Assembly (NCBI GenBank): GCA_025766275.1 | Contig: JAFKAC010000011.1 | Coordinates: 1,116,001-1,180,000 of the forward strand | Origin: Lactarius indigo | Lineage: Eukaryota > Basidiomycota > Agaricomycetes > Russulales > Russulaceae | Length of the DNA stretch: 64,000 nt | Reading direction: 5' to 3' | Part shown: positions 22,845 through 35,309 of the stretch, piece by piece | Position numbering within the stretch: position 1 is the stretch's first letter | Layout: each line of letters starts with the position of its first letter | Translations under genes and position numbers: made by a program | Notes under the pieces: model-generated | The model's input: only the letters and a program-made list of their open reading frames with translations | The model's database searches: none | Told to the model about the DNA's origin: nothing

Positions 22845-24129
22845 TCAAGCCCGGCCAAATACGAGCCTGCCGACGTTCTCGCCCGCTTCATTGCTCTTGT
22901 CGATCTCGACCCCGACCAGATGCGTTTTAGAGCCGAGCCAGTCAACTCGGCGGATCCCGCCTTCCCATCCGCCGCCCATCCGCGTGCAGCGCTGCTTGTA
23001 CGCCTCGGCGACACGACGCTGGGCGCGGGAGCCCTCGCCGAGCGCAGCCCACTCTTCGGGGGTGACGCGGGTCATGAGTGTCGTATGTACCGCGTAGAGG
23101 ACATCGAGGTTCGTCAGCGCCGCCGAGGTCGTCGCCTTGCGCTGGCGGCCACTTTTGCCGATGAAGAAGCTTGGCGGAGAGCCGATGGGTCCGACGGCGA
23201 CGGTCCAGGGCAGCTTGGGCGAACGGAGAACGAGCCGCGAGCTCGCTGGAATGGGTGGCTCCGTTGCGGGTTGCGCGAGCGTGACTGCCGGCACGGGTGC
23301 GTGTATCGTCCGATCTACGACTGTACGCGCGGACGGGGTGAAGGATATATCGTAAGAGATGGGGGCATGGTGCAGACGTGTGTACGATAACAGTGGATGC
23401 ATGTGGAAACGGGGTGCGCGGGCTTGTGATTTCGTGGGCGATGGCTCGGGACCGTCTGCAGATGCGAGAACAGGAGAGGTGAGCGAGGAACTGGCAAGCG
23501 AGGGCTGAAGATGGGGAAACGTACAGGTAGAAGATCCGCTTGCGCTAGTACTGACACCAGCCTGCCAGGGATGATGGGCATTGCTCTGCCCCGTGCTGGG
23601 ACGGCTATCAGGTGTCTTGGAGCGAGGCAGACTGGGGACCAATGGAGATGGGACGATAGGTGTTCCATAGACTGGGCCGGGATACAGCGAAGAGCTAGAG
23701 TTTGATCGTGAGCTCCCGGGCGTTACGTAGCCACCTTGCGGGAATTGAGGGAAGCGCCCTGCTTTCGGGTCATAAATAAGTTTCGGATGATATGATAAGT
23801 GTGGGTCAAGGGTACGGACCATGCGCGTCAGGAGGTGGCTTATAACTCGCGGACCGGTTGATAACTGGGCGGCCGCCATCGTGTGAAGTACGAGAATCAT
23901 AGGTCGGATAACGAAGAGGTGATGGCACTATCGCTGGGGTCGTGTTGTAGCTGTTGGAACGCTGGGCCTTACTTAGTGATGTCCCCGTGGGTATGTTCCC
24001 TTGAGGGGCTGCGTAGACGTAGTGAGGTGCTGGGGTTGGATTTGACTCTGTCCGCCGGTGTGACTTTGCCTTTCCGTGCCCGGGAGTAGAGTTCTGACCA
24101 CCAAAGAGGCTTCGAAGGTATGCAGCCAT
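22845..24129 (-). CDS. DUF6699 domain protein with long Pro/Ser-rich N-terminus
   Basis: Two exons, 24129-23820 and 23761-22845, give 408 residues; the 58 bp intron starts GTCCGT, an unusual donor, and ends AAAG, but it is needed to connect two open frames in phase. The N-terminal 230 residues are low-complexity (Pro, Ser, Thr, Gln). The C-terminal domain begins near LHHAPISYDISFTPSA and contains the family blocks LPWTVAVGP, LTNLDVLYAVHTTLMTRVTPEEW, QRRVAEAYKQRC and GIRRVDWLGSKTHLVGVEID. DUF6699 is a basidiomycete-rich domain without known function. The N-terminal half is probably disordered. A TATA-like element lies about 200 bp upstream. Confidence 0.78.
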
Positions 24130-27100
24130 TACAACAAAAGAGAAGATGCTGAGAACAGAGATGGAGAATGCGAGGAGACGGAGAGGTCCTTTCGACTGAA
24201 GTTCGTGAAGTTGTCGTCAAAGTACGGAAGAGCGTACTACGGGCGTGAGCAAGAGACAGGAGAAACTAGAGAGGGATAGTGGGTGTTTGGGCCGCCGTGA
24301 CGTCGTAGAAGGTGATCCATCTGGTCTTATAAACCCAAACGAGACCACAGCCATTATTATCACAGCACGACCTGATGAGGAAGGGCGTAGTCAGGTTCTG
24401 GACTCCAGGCTGAGGTCGATGTCGTAAAGGGAAGAAAAAAAATGAAGGGTTCTGAAGATGGCCAACGGCCGGATAGCCGGACGTGCCTCGAAGCGATTAA
24501 GGCAGCTTGGAAGCGGTAAGTTGTTGGCCAAATGGCAAATGGCACTCTAAAATTGTGCAGCAACGAGGCGTGAGGCGAGTGAGGACCGGAATCTGGACCG
24601 CTTAGTGATGGCTCCGGGAAGCCCGCGTTTGGGAAATATCGTCGCTCCTCACAAGGGAATTGAATGAAAAGGCGACGGAAGAAGACAGGGGTATGCGGTA
24701 ACGTTGAGGTAAGATATTTAAGCGTGTTTGACCAGAAAGAAGTGGTTCAATATGAGGGCTTTCCTTCGAACACTTGGAACAGGAACGCGTGTCTGTAACG
24801 TGTTCAGCGCGTGGCTCGCGTCTTACCGGCTATCGTCCTATTAGCTAATCCGTGCCCGCTCTCCGCCTTCCAGGCCGCCTTCAGACCATTTCTAGTCAAG
24901 TCCCCGCCTAGGATGAGTAAAATTACGACGCTTGATAGTCAATAGACGCAGAGAAAACATATGGAAAACGTCTAACACTCTGTGGCAAGCCGTAAACGGC
25001 CCCCATTCTACTGCAAGTGCTCTGTCTGTAACACTTGCTTGGCTCGGCGGTGCGTACATCGACGCCACTCATCGCTAGCAGGAACTGTTGCTGCCAAAAT
25101 GACGTAGACGGGAAGAAACAGCTTCCCTGTCATCAATAGTAAGAATAGGGGCGTGAAGCGCCGTGAGAGGTAAATATAGCTTCTGATGCGCGATGGACGG
25201 GTACGTAGCCTCGTTGCCGTCAAAACCCAATGATCCCTGGAACGCGAGCCTTGTGTACAAGGGGTGGACCGACTCGAGAACCTCGACTGCGCACAAACAA
25301 GATATGAAATGCACGAGGACGAAATCGCGTATGGCAAACCCTTTGCGGGCTCAGGATTGGCCCCATCGTCAAAAGCTGCGAAGTGCTCGGACAGAACAGT
25401 TCTTCAGTCGTACAATGTGACCACAGTACTAAAGACAACAAAACTATACCAGCAGTATGAACACCCGTCCACCAAGGAAAAATAAGAAAAGTAATGTGTG
25501 CGGATCATCGACAGAACATAACCATTACCGAAGATAACTATACGATATTGGGCCAAACCTTCCCACGGAAGCTGTGAAGGTGGGGACAACATCGAGGAGA
25601 GGTGCTGGCACAACAGCGAGAACATCGGGGAACCGGAGCGAATCCGGCGTCAAGATAAAAGGCGGAGCGATCTGTGGGTCAGGGCACCAAATTCGCGCTC
25701 CCAAAGACGACAAGACGACTCCGAGGTGGCGTTACACCGAGCGAGGAAGTGAAACTACCAGGAAGGACGAGGATTGCATCAGAGAACGTGTGATGACCAT
25801 CGTCGACAAGAAGGCGTCCACGAGGCCCCGGAGAAGCAACGACAATGACTTGTCGGGAACTAGGCCGGCCCAGACATCATCACCGAACACATCAGACACA
25901 TCAGAAGCCTGTAAGGGTTGCGTCTGTCAAGAACCGTCGAGTGTATCGCAGGACGGAAGCGAAGAAAAAAAAAGACATACAACCTATCACGCTTCCAATA
26001 CAGATGCGAAGCGAATGAACTATTATGATCGCTGAAAATGAATAGGGGGAGAGGAATGCACGCCAAGTCGTAATTTGTCGCCTTCTTCCACAAGCTGTGT
26101 CTTCCGAAGAAGCCCAGCCTGTATTAGATAGAAACGAGATCCAAGATCTAGCGAGCGGAGGTTAAGCCTCTAAAGGCGAGGAAAGAAGGCTGGGGTCAAC
26201 GAGGCTAACTTAGAGGCTAAACAGCAGAGCGCGAATCTGGGCTGAGATCAAGTGCGTAAAACCACAAGCCTGACTCGCGTGCAACAGGGCACAAAGGAGG
26301 CGTCCAGAAAGGAGGGGACCTTGGTAGCCGAGCGAAACGAACCTAAGTGCGTGGTTTAAGAGGTAATGTATTCAATGGGTACGCTTCGCTACTTGCACAC
26401 AGATCGAACTAGTTGGATTGGACGACGTCCTTGTCGTGCTCTGCCTTGTCTTGTCACGAGACTAGACAACCGGCGGATTGTCTCAGGCTCGTGACAATCC
26501 AAAATCAAAGCAAGGAAGCGATGAGTAGTAGGGCCACCCTGAACCGGCCCCCATCAATGCTTCGGACGTCGACATTGCCGAGCTCTAGAGGGCACCCAAA
26601 GGGACAAAAAGGAACGCGAAGGCCGCCGAGTAGGACAGGTGTGTTATTTTGATACGCGTCTTTCTCCACAGGCCGTGCCAACGGCCTAGAAGTGAATGGC
26701 ACGCCAATGCAAGGCGCAAACATGCCTCGCAAGTCGCGTAACAGGAAGCCCCGAGTCACGAGTCCAAATAGACAACTAAATTGCACCCCTTTCTCTTCTC
26801 AGTGTGGAGTAGCTGAGAAGATCTTGGGGTAATATGAGCGCGATCTACGCAGCCGCAGCCGAGGAGCAAATCCGACGCCCCTGTAGTTAATCAGTGCAGC
26901 CTGCTCGTGTTCATGCCCGCGGGTAGGCTGTCCACGGAGGATTGTGGTAATATGGCACCTCCAACGAGGTCCATATCGCTTCCCTGAAGGCCCGATGGTA
27001 ATATATACGCACGCTTTTGGCGTCCACGCAAGTCTGAGTGACGGAGAGGGGTATGGGGGGGAGTGGTAGTGGTGAAGGGGGAAAGCAAGACAAAAGAACC

Positions 27101-27612
27101 CCTTGCCCCCGACTCAGAACGCCACTGCACGGGCACCAGCGGTAATCAAAAAAAATTAAATATATCAAGTTCAGGTTTTACACCGTCCTGGTACGGTAAC
27201 CATAGACCAACGCCCTTCCCGTGGGATAATTTCGATTCGATAGGAGGACGCTGGGTTGCAAGGACCGACCGTTTCTTACGTTGTTCGTTGCTGCGGTTTC
27301 ACAGGGGTGACGATCACGCCTGATATCGATTACTGGGAGACAGACGTCCTTATTGTGCCACTTCAAGATTATGGCCAACATACATAAAATACATTTGTAA
27401 ACTATTGTAATTGCAACGAATACATAATCCAATAACCATTGAACGCCGAAAGGTAAACCAAAGCATGAAAAGTGGGGCACATATCTATCGATGGATGATC
27501 TGATGAAGATCAACAGTGTACGAGTACAGTGGTTTTGATTTTGTGTTTTTGATGATCCACATGCAAATATGGGGGTAACTTGAAGCATAAGAGAAAAAAT
27601 CTATCATGGCCA
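24130..27612. other. 3.5 kb without a supported gene
   Basis: The left end holds the 5' region of the DUF6699 gene. A plus-strand ORF at 25574-26035 (153 residues, rich in Arg, Thr, Ser, Asp, with DEDCIRERVMTIVDKKAS) is the longest frame, but nothing in it was recognised. Around 26160-26225 there are imperfect inverted stretches of GAGGCTAA/TTAGCCTC type. Confidence 0.35.
24326..24333 (-). promoter_or_regulatory. Possible TATA box of the DUF6699 gene at 24129
   Basis: TTTATAAG on the minus strand, about 195 bp upstream of the start codon. The distance allows a 5' leader of about 160 nt. Sequence match only. Confidence 0.35.
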
Positions 27613-29253
27613 TCACGCGCGATTAGACTCCATAAGGCTAAGGTGTAAGCTCCAGGTCCCATCCGGAGTAAACACGGGCCACATCCCCCACCAGGCAGTG
27701 CGGCCCTCGAGACAGTCCACACGCTTGACACCCTGTCTCCGGGTAATGTCCGCCAGCCCAGGCGTGCGTGAGCACCGGCGATAGCAAGCCTCGAGTAGCC
27801 TGCGGTAACCGTCTTCCGAGCGCGACTTGATGTGCTCGACTTCGTCACGGGAGATCGTCTTTTGGAAGTACTCGTAGATCGCCCAGAAGACATCTCCGGA
27901 TGTAACCTTCTCCTTCCTGATCCTGATGGGAGGCCACATGTCCTGCGCGAGGCCCGCATCACATACGACAACAATCTCGTCCGTCTCAGGGAAAACCGCG
28001 GTTGCATCCGGCGCAAAAGCCTCATTCATGCTGACGAAGATGTCCTTCCCGGAGATTCGCTGTGCCTTCGATGGCGCCTCGGAGACGTCCCACACGACAT
28101 GTGGTCGGTCGGGGTTAACGGGGTTCGGCGATAGCCATGGCGAGAGGTGTACAGGAAGGGTTTGCTCTCTCGGTGGCCACGACTCGACGGGAGCCCATGA
28201 TGGCTGCGCGCTCTGGAGTGGGACACCGCCGGACATCGCTAGCGGTTGACCAAGGGTCATTGGGGTCTGCGGAATGCTCGGCGCAACAAGTGCTGGCGTA
28301 GACCAGAATGCCGCGGTTGGCAAAGTTCCAGGATAGGGATACGGGTACGGCTGCCATGCCATCGCCCCCGCTGTGGGTGGTTGGAGATGGTGCCAGGAAG
28401 CGGCCGGAGAAGGTACGTGAGGAGAAGGTACGTAAGGGACTGACATCTGTGGCGTGTTGGGCGCCCAGGAAGGAGGCAACGTCAGTGACGTGGCCATGGG
28501 CGTCGCGACGAGACCCGGAACTGGCACAAGTGGTGAAGGAACGACGAAAGGAGAATTCCGCTGTGGCTGCTGATAGAATTGACCAGCGTTCGGAGGGTCT
28601 ACATAAGCGGACATGTTTTGATACGGGATCGAAACAGGTGGCGGAAGCGTCGTCGCAGGAATAACCGATGGGGTTTGATGGGCTTGAAAGCTGCTTGGTG
28701 GTGCAGGTGGTCGTTGTGGTTCAACTTGGGAATTGTTGTACAGATGCAAGTGCTGTGGGTAAGGGGTCCCTGGAACGTGACGTGGCTGCGGCGAATGAGT
28801 GGGCTCAAAGTCAGGATCAAGATTGATCGTGTTTTCCTCGCTGGTTGCTGTGCCGATCCCGAAGGTCCGGAAGCGCGGCCGGCGCGCGGGTGGCCGGGCG
28901 TCTTCCTCGTCTTCCTCCTCGTATCGTCGTATCCAGTCTCTTGCTTGAGAAACTGCAGCAATCGCGCTGGCATACCGATCTTCATTGCGCCGTGAGGCGT
29001 CGGAGTTCCTCCGCATGGATAATCGGACACGGGCTGAGAGACGAGTGGGTGATGATATAAGCAACAGGACAATGATGACGCAGGGTTAATGAGGCGCACG
29101 TTGGGGGTGACCCTGTGGTTGTTGTCTCCCTGGATGTGAGGTTGTCGTACGGCGGTTTAGAATTGGACGAGGGGGAACAGCGTGTCGATGGTTAGGGTGA
29201 TGAAGATTGTGATGGTGATGATACGCGTCTTCATGGGCGGCAGCGTGGGACAT
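27613..29253 (-). CDS. DUF6699 domain protein, 524 residues
   Basis: Two exons, 29253-29100 and 29033-27613, joined over a 66 bp intron (GTGCGC..TCTCAG); the same frame is interrupted by a stop at 29086 if unspliced, so the intron is required. The start MSHAAAHEDAYHHHHN is preferred over the upstream ATG at 29376 because that one lies against the TATA element. The N-terminus is His/Pro/Gln-rich; residues about 55-90 are charged (RRNEDRYASAIAAVSQARDWIRR, EEEDEEDARPP). A long Pro-rich middle leads to the domain: RPHVVWDVSEAPSKAQRI, IRIRKEKVTSGDVFWAIYEYF, YRRLLEACYRRCSRTPG and GVKRVDCLEGRTAWWGMWPV. It differs clearly from the DUF6699 protein at 22.8-24.1 kb, so the two are old paralogs. Function unknown. 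Confidence 0.8.
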
Positions 29254-31299
29254 TGCGCGTGATCCTTGGGAAATTGGGGAGAAACGAAAAGGGTGTCGCG
29301 TTGAGAATTGGCCGCCTAGGGACCAACAAGGAAGAGGGTTGCGAAAAGAGGGTCTTGAAGCTGAGAACAAGGACAACTCTTATAAGAGAGTGGGTCGGCT
29401 AAGGTACAATAAAAAGGATGGTGCGTTGGGGCTATGGAAGAGAACAATACAAAGAAGGGAAGCAGCGTTGGGCGGGCAGACTGCTAACGATGGGTATGAA
29501 GGGCAGAGGAAGGAGTCCGAGTGGTCTCAGGCGCCAGGCCCGGGCTTGTCGTCTGAGCACAACAACCCACAGTGGCGTGTGAACATTCCTGGCCCGCCGT
29601 CGTATCCCAAATCGGTCACCCACAGCCGATCCTGAGCCGAACCATGACGACGCTTTTGTATTTTCTGCAGTAACCGACTGACAGAAGTCACTGCAATTAG
29701 TTTTTAGAACGTATTTGTTTCGAAAGGCTCACCTCTGAGCTCGCGATAACAACGTCGTGACCGTCACGGCGCAGCTGGCGGAGTCGTCGAGAACCCCGCC
29801 TGACGGGATCACGATGGACGGGAAGCCGCCTCCGTCAGCGCACTCGTTAAGGCAAGGGAATAGCTCCCACCCAGGCACACAGAATCGTTGAAAAACGAGA
29901 ACCCTGACACAGTTTTTTTTCTTCACACCCTTCGTGCTGTCCACCACGACTTCCCTTGAATCTCCTCGCCCTACCACGAACTGAAGTGCTAAGCGATCGA
30001 TAGATCCCGGCACAGGTTGTACCCGCAACCCCACTCAATTCGCCGCCTCCATCCTCATCCGTGGTATGCATAGAAGATTGTCTCGGGCATCCATTCTAAG
30101 GCAATAGTGCGCCGCAGCCCTGAAGTAGCCTCGGCGGATCGGGTATAATTGCCACTGCCAGTGATTTTGGCATCAAAAGACGCACGAGCGCACACGAATA
30201 AGGCAAGTCCGGTCATAAGGTCCACACCGAAAGGATCAAAACGTCCAACTCGGCAAAGGACCATTGCAAGAAGACAGTTCTGGTGAGAGTTCTTCGTGGC
30301 TTATCTCTCCTGCATTGGTGTCCTCAGCAGCTGCGTAGGACACAGCTTGGTCTCGCTAACGATAAGGCATTCCTGTATCGCGATACGTAAGCACGGGATG
30401 AGAGAAATATGAGGTGATGATTCATACCGCATCACGAACACGGGTGACGAATCACTCCAGCAACGAACATGGATAAATGACTGACTAGTCGGGACTCGAG
30501 GGCTCACAGGTTGACACTTGGCTGTTCCTTCGACATTCCGCTCCGCAGTGAACCACTAGAATTACTTTCTTTTCATGGGAATAGTGCATAGGACCAGAGG
30601 GATTCTGTTGTTCGGCGCCGAGGATGATATCCATCGAGGGGGAGCATTAAATTAAGGTACGACCAGCCCAGGGGTGAGTAAGAGATGATGTTGGGCGATA
30701 GGCCCACGTCGGTCGCGCGGGATGGGCCTCACGGATTCGGCAGACGAGAGGGGGGAAATAGGTCAACAGAACATGCTGGTTGCTCAAAAACTGTGCTCTG
30801 TTCAAAGGGTGGGACTCTTAGCCTCGTTTCCGCCTCGTGTTGACCCGAAGAGTCACGGTGCAGGCAATGAGCCAGGTACAAGTACTCCCACGATCATGTG
30901 CATGGGTGTCGCCGTGGAAAGAAAGACTTGGTCTCCGACTGCCGTCGCTGAAACCGGGTCTGAGCTTGCGGACCCATGCCGTATTCGACAAGGAATGAAA
31001 TTTGACATTTCCCGGCAATCGGTGCACGATCCAAGGAGTTTTATTACAGTCGAGAGCACAGGGCAGGTCAGTAAGGGATATATTACGCGGAATGATGCCA
31101 TTTTCTCTGTATACCCAGTAGTCCGAAAAGTATGATAGAAGCTATGACAGCGGTGGCGGTGGTACGTGCAATTGAAGAGCCGTTGTGCTTCTATATCCTT
31201 TGCAAGGAGGATGGCCAGTTGGTGGAGCTCGGTAGAGAGCCCACTTCACTCCGACTGGTATCTGTGGGGCCACCTTTCGTGAAAGAAGGTCCCTGCTTG
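29254..31299. other. 2 kb without a supported gene
   Basis: The 5' leader and promoter of the DUF6699 gene lie at the left end. Minus-strand ORFs near 29.7-30.3 kb and plus-strand ORFs near 30.7-31.1 kb have no recognisable domain. Confidence 0.35.
29379..29385 (-). promoter_or_regulatory. Likely TATA box of the DUF6699 gene at 29253
   Basis: TTATAAG on the minus strand, 126-132 bp upstream of the chosen start codon. The spacing matches the TATA-like element before the DUF6699 gene at 44680. Confidence 0.45.
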
Positions 31300-32760
31300 G
31301 GTGATAACACGCGCTCACGAATTCCGCAGCTTCCTATCGAACTACCTATCCACCTAGAACATCGAGGTGCTAATCGGAGCGCTCGTCCAAGCGTCCAAGC
31401 TACCTGCCACCTTATCGGTTTCTGGTTTGTGATGGGTCTAGCTTTTTGGCTGGCCGTAGCGCTGGGCTTATCGTCCCCACCATCACAAAACACAGGAACG
31501 TATCCATACCTTCGTCCAAAGTTCCTTTGACGAGTAGTAGGTGGGGCAGGCACGAGGTGTCAGTGAGGCTAAAGTGATATGCCTTGGAAAGACGTCATCA
31601 CGTTATCGCGAAAAAAGATAGTCCGGGGCTGTGTGCACAATAGAGTGCCGCCCTGACTAAAAGGGGAGGGTTGGAAAGACAGTCCTGTAACTGATGGTGG
31701 TGGTGGCACACCTCATTTTGCGGCGGCGGATATGACGCGATCGTGACGTGCTTCAAAGAGACATCACAGCCTCGTCCAACAAAGTGTGGGTCAAAGGTAG
31801 GGACTCCTCGTGTAGGCAGCATGGGTGTTTGAAAAGTGGGGATGGGCCATAGGCTAGCCCCCGTTTACGAGAGGACGTCCTTATCTCTCGACTCGAGCGA
31901 GGAGGCCCTTCTTCGACTCGGAACTACTTGGCTGCGACGCGATGTGACGCACGGCGCTGTTTCGCCGCAACTGCCATGAGGGCGGCATTAATTATGAATC
32001 ACGACAGGACATGATCAGTCCACAGGTCGAGGGAAGAAGAGGAGAGGTAGAAGAAAGGAGAAAACAGTCTGGCTGCTGCTCGTTGACAGACAGACAGTAT
32101 GAACGGAGCTGCGTTGAGTGACCCGGTGACGAGTGCTAGTGGCAACTGGAGGAAGCACCGCTCGAGAAGGCAAATGAACCTCTTCTGGAAATGAAGGCCA
32201 ATCTAGATTCTGTCAAAAGACGTGACATCCGCACACCTCCAGGCCTCGAGGACGTGGTATGCTCCTCTCGGTGCCAATAAACTTTGAGTTCAGATAAAGA
32301 AGCTCGAGCTGATGTTACAAGTGTGTGTATGCAAGGCATCAACGAAACAATGTCCGTGTGCGTGGGGCTGGTGCGTGGGGATAGCAGAAGATGATGAACC
32401 TTGTGGCTGATGGGGGCGCTCACTGGTGGGGAAACGAGCAATCGGCGTATGTCCCACCGTACTTAGAGGGAGCCAACGTGACCAACGATAATGATCATGA
32501 TCGGGGCGGCGGCGTGAAGCTTCCAAATGACGGCAGCTGGGCTTTTCTTTGTCGGAAGAGCCATTCTATGAAGATTTGATGAAAATTTCGCGGCATGACA
32601 TCGATGATAAGTTTACGCCAGGGATGTCGCGCCTTGTTATAGGTATCCGCTCCGCGGCGCAGACCTCTTTCAGGCTGCAGTTCGGATCCAAAATGATGGG
32701 CGGGGACCATTCGAAAGGCACGTGATATCCTTCACTCACACTTCCTCGGCCAAATGTTCA
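31300..32760 (-). repeat. Degraded repeat copy 1 (probably LINE-derived)
   Basis: Blocks of this segment recur in the same order and orientation at 39190-40700. Examples are CACCTTATCGGT, AAAGTTCCTTTGACG, GTGATATGCC, TCTCGACTC and GGGATGTC. The order and the reverse-transcriptase fragment immediately to the right on the minus strand suggest the downstream part of a LINE copy. Both copies are too decayed to read a protein. Confidence 0.55.
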
Positions 32761-32876
32761 TCCGCCCACGTTGCATTTCGCCTTCGATTCTGTGCACACG
32801 CAGTATATCGCATCACTAGCCAGTGTGCTTCCTGTAAAGTTGTTTAAGGAGACTGGCCACCCAAATCATCAATGCA

Positions 32877-33275
32877 TCAACGCATCAATTCCGGTACAAA
32901 GCCCGTATTGTCCAGCAATATCGCTATACCTTTGTGCTTCACGTGGTCGAAGAACCCTCGGACATCGAAGAGAGTGGGCGCCACATATGGGGCCGACGCT
33001 GTGCGCTTTCTGGACGTCGTGGAGTAGGGTGCGGCTCGCGTCCAGGCAGGAAGAGTGTATACGCCCGCCAAATTGATTGGTGGGTATGAGCTCCTGGTTC
33101 TTACTAAGCCACGATGTCGTGCTAGAGGCATTCGCGACCACCTTCTCGAGCAGTTTACTCATGCACCCCATCAAGGAGATTAGTTGGTGCGCTTTCGCCA
33201 GCAGCGTGTAGTCAGGTCTGTCCGGTTTAGGGACTACCGCGACTATCACTTGTTTCCAGCGGGGTGGTGACCTGT
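32877..33275 (-). pseudogene. Fragment of a non-LTR (LINE, Tad1/I-like) reverse transcriptase
   Basis: The minus strand encodes RWKQVIVAVVPKPDRPDYTL, then LISLMGCMSKLLEKVVA, LIPTNQFGGRIHSSCLDA, TLLHDVQKAHS and, after a frame change, LFDVRGFFDHVKHKGIAILL and TGFVPELM. These are the fingers and motif A region of fungal LINE polymerases (FDxRGFFD), with the catalytic Asp of motif A still present. A frameshift, an insertion near 33110 and a stop after VPELM show it is dead. It is truncated at both ends, with the upstream break near 33275. Confidence 0.75.
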
Positions 33276-34824
33276 ACGGATACTAGAGAGAGTATTCTTC
33301 CCCTCTGCCATGTCGGCCTCTTTTATAACGATTCTGCTGCTATTTTCCGAAACATTCGTCACGACTGTTTCGAAAATAGCAGCGCTCGTCGGTTCCACCA
33401 TTTCCAATTGAACATATGTGAGTTTTTACATATGCTGATGCTCCCATACAATACATATTTGATTTGTCACACGGAGTACTGATACTCGGGATGTCCATCT
33501 TCATCGGTGGTATTCGTTTCTCAGAACAGACTTTTGGGATGAGTGCGTGTCTTGCGTGTGCCTGTTTGTTACTCATCCACTCACCTACCCTGTCGCGGCA
33601 ATGTTTCTGGTAGGCGCAGCCCAGAATCTACACATCGTTACCGGTTCTGGACGTGGCCCTTCTCTTGCTTCCCACCTTATTTTACACCATCAACTCAACG
33701 ACAACAGACGGTGTAAGTCTTTCGACAGACAAGAACGCATGGCCTTATACCCTCGCCATTAGTCACGGTGTTCCTGCATCATTCATCGTTCATGGCAGCG
33801 GATCCAGGTTGTGGTCGTCCTTTTCGGTAGGTCTTCTTTCCAAGACAAGGGGGTATATTCTGCTAATTGTTTTTATTGTTACTAGTATGTGTTCGCTTCC
33901 AATTCTTCCGGCGATTCTCACTCCAGCCAGAATGACGACGATCCGAGCATCCAGAGGTCTGTGGAACACACACACCCCAGATCTGCTGAATACTACGCGT
34001 CGAGTTGAGGAGACAGACTGTCATGGAAGCTGCAACCATTTCCAGTTTCACGTCTAACCTACGCCACCCCCACATCAGCGAGTCGGAGAATGGCCGTACC
34101 CCGCAGGGCTGAGAGTACTCCGATCGAGCGCAAATTCAGAGGGGGACCAAGATCTAGAGTCCCAGATGTTCGCTCCCCCCCAACAGAGTCTATCAACTAC
34201 ACAATTTCATGAACAGTCCTGAGAGTCTAGTTATTCCATAAAGTAGCCTCATCGTCTTGTCGCTTACAGGGAACGTCGAAGGCGGTGGCGTGGGTCCTTC
34301 ACAAGCCTTGACCGCCTCTTTTTTTGACACATTTGAGGCCGTCTTTCTCTTTCGGGTTTGGTTCGTTCCTTCATAGCGGTCTGGTTGTACACTGACTAGG
34401 TGCTGTTGCTGCCGCCGCGCAGTTCTGATAGTAAAATGTGTCATACAAGATGGGAAATCAAATCGGTTGGAGAGAATGGTCCTCATGTGTACGTGTGTCG
34501 TTATGTGGCGTGTCGTTTTGCCGCCCATCACTCCCACATCATAACTAACAAAAACGTATTTCAGGCATCTACGCAATCTTTGCAGTCACGTTTGGGTTTT
34601 ACCCAGGATCTGACCCCGCGAGTGAGGTCGTAAACTGTGTGGTATGACATCGTCACGTCGAGGATGGTCTTGCGATTTCACGTAACGGTTTCTACGTCCG
34701 AAGGACGAAGTGAGACTCTGACGGAAACTGGAAATGAAAAAGGATGGGTTGAATCCGCCGAGGCGTCGATATCGTTGATATCGGTTGGCCGTCATCGCGC
34801 GCTGTTGACCTCAGTAACTCGTGT
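33276..34824. other. Region without a supported gene
   Basis: The longest plus-strand frame (33653-34057) contains a coding-like stretch, STDKNAWPYTLAISHGV, that could be spliced over an intron at about 33829-33885 into YVFASNSSGDSHSS, but it soon meets a stop. It is probably a relic. The hairpin at 33336-33383 lies at the left end. Confidence 0.3.
33336..33383. repeat. Near-perfect inverted repeat (hairpin), 17-18 bp arms
   Basis: GCTGCTATTTTCCGAAAC (33336-33353) and GTTTCGAAAATAGCAGC (33367-33383) are reverse complements apart from one extra C, separated by 13 bp. It lies just beyond the truncation point of the LINE fragment. Confidence 0.75.
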
Positions 34825-35058
34825 CTATTGCCAAACAAGTGATCCAAAAGGGACGGAAAAGACGAGCAAGCCAAAAATACTCACAGAAGAACACGAATGC
34901 CCTTCCTGTAGAACCGTCGCAGACAAGAGTCGCGGCATTGGGGCTGCGAGCTCCATGTCGTTGACTAGTCCCTTGAGTTTGCGATAGCCTTGTTTGTTAT
35001 CAGCAGAAGGCATATAGCCGATCCCTATAGAGAACGCCCTGTGTTCAGGAGGAACCAC
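34825..35058 (-). pseudogene. Possible N-terminal fragment of a caspase-like gene
   Basis: The minus strand encodes HRAFSIGIGYMPSADNKQGY followed by RKLKGLVNDMELA. This resembles the first strand and helix of metacaspases (ALxIGIxY..LKGxxNDxxxM). No His (SGHS) or Cys (DxCHSG) block follows in the next kilobase, so at most the beginning of a domain survives. Resemblance is by eye and short. Confidence 0.35.
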
Positions 35059-35309
35059 AGACGCCTAAGAGTGAGAACGCGGGAGACCGTGAATGGTTGT
35101 TATATAGTGAGAGTCGAAGAGATCGATCAAGAGGGAAAGTGGCGTCACCAAGCTGTTTCTTTCCACGTATGTATGCTATGGGGAAGTACATTCTTGTTCA
35201 ATTAAAGGTACTGCGGTAACAATACAGTATTCGGCTTCTCTAATAATTTAGGCTGGGTCTTCGAACCAGTCGTCGCTTCCGATATCAGAATAACTGTTCT
35301 CTATCTACC

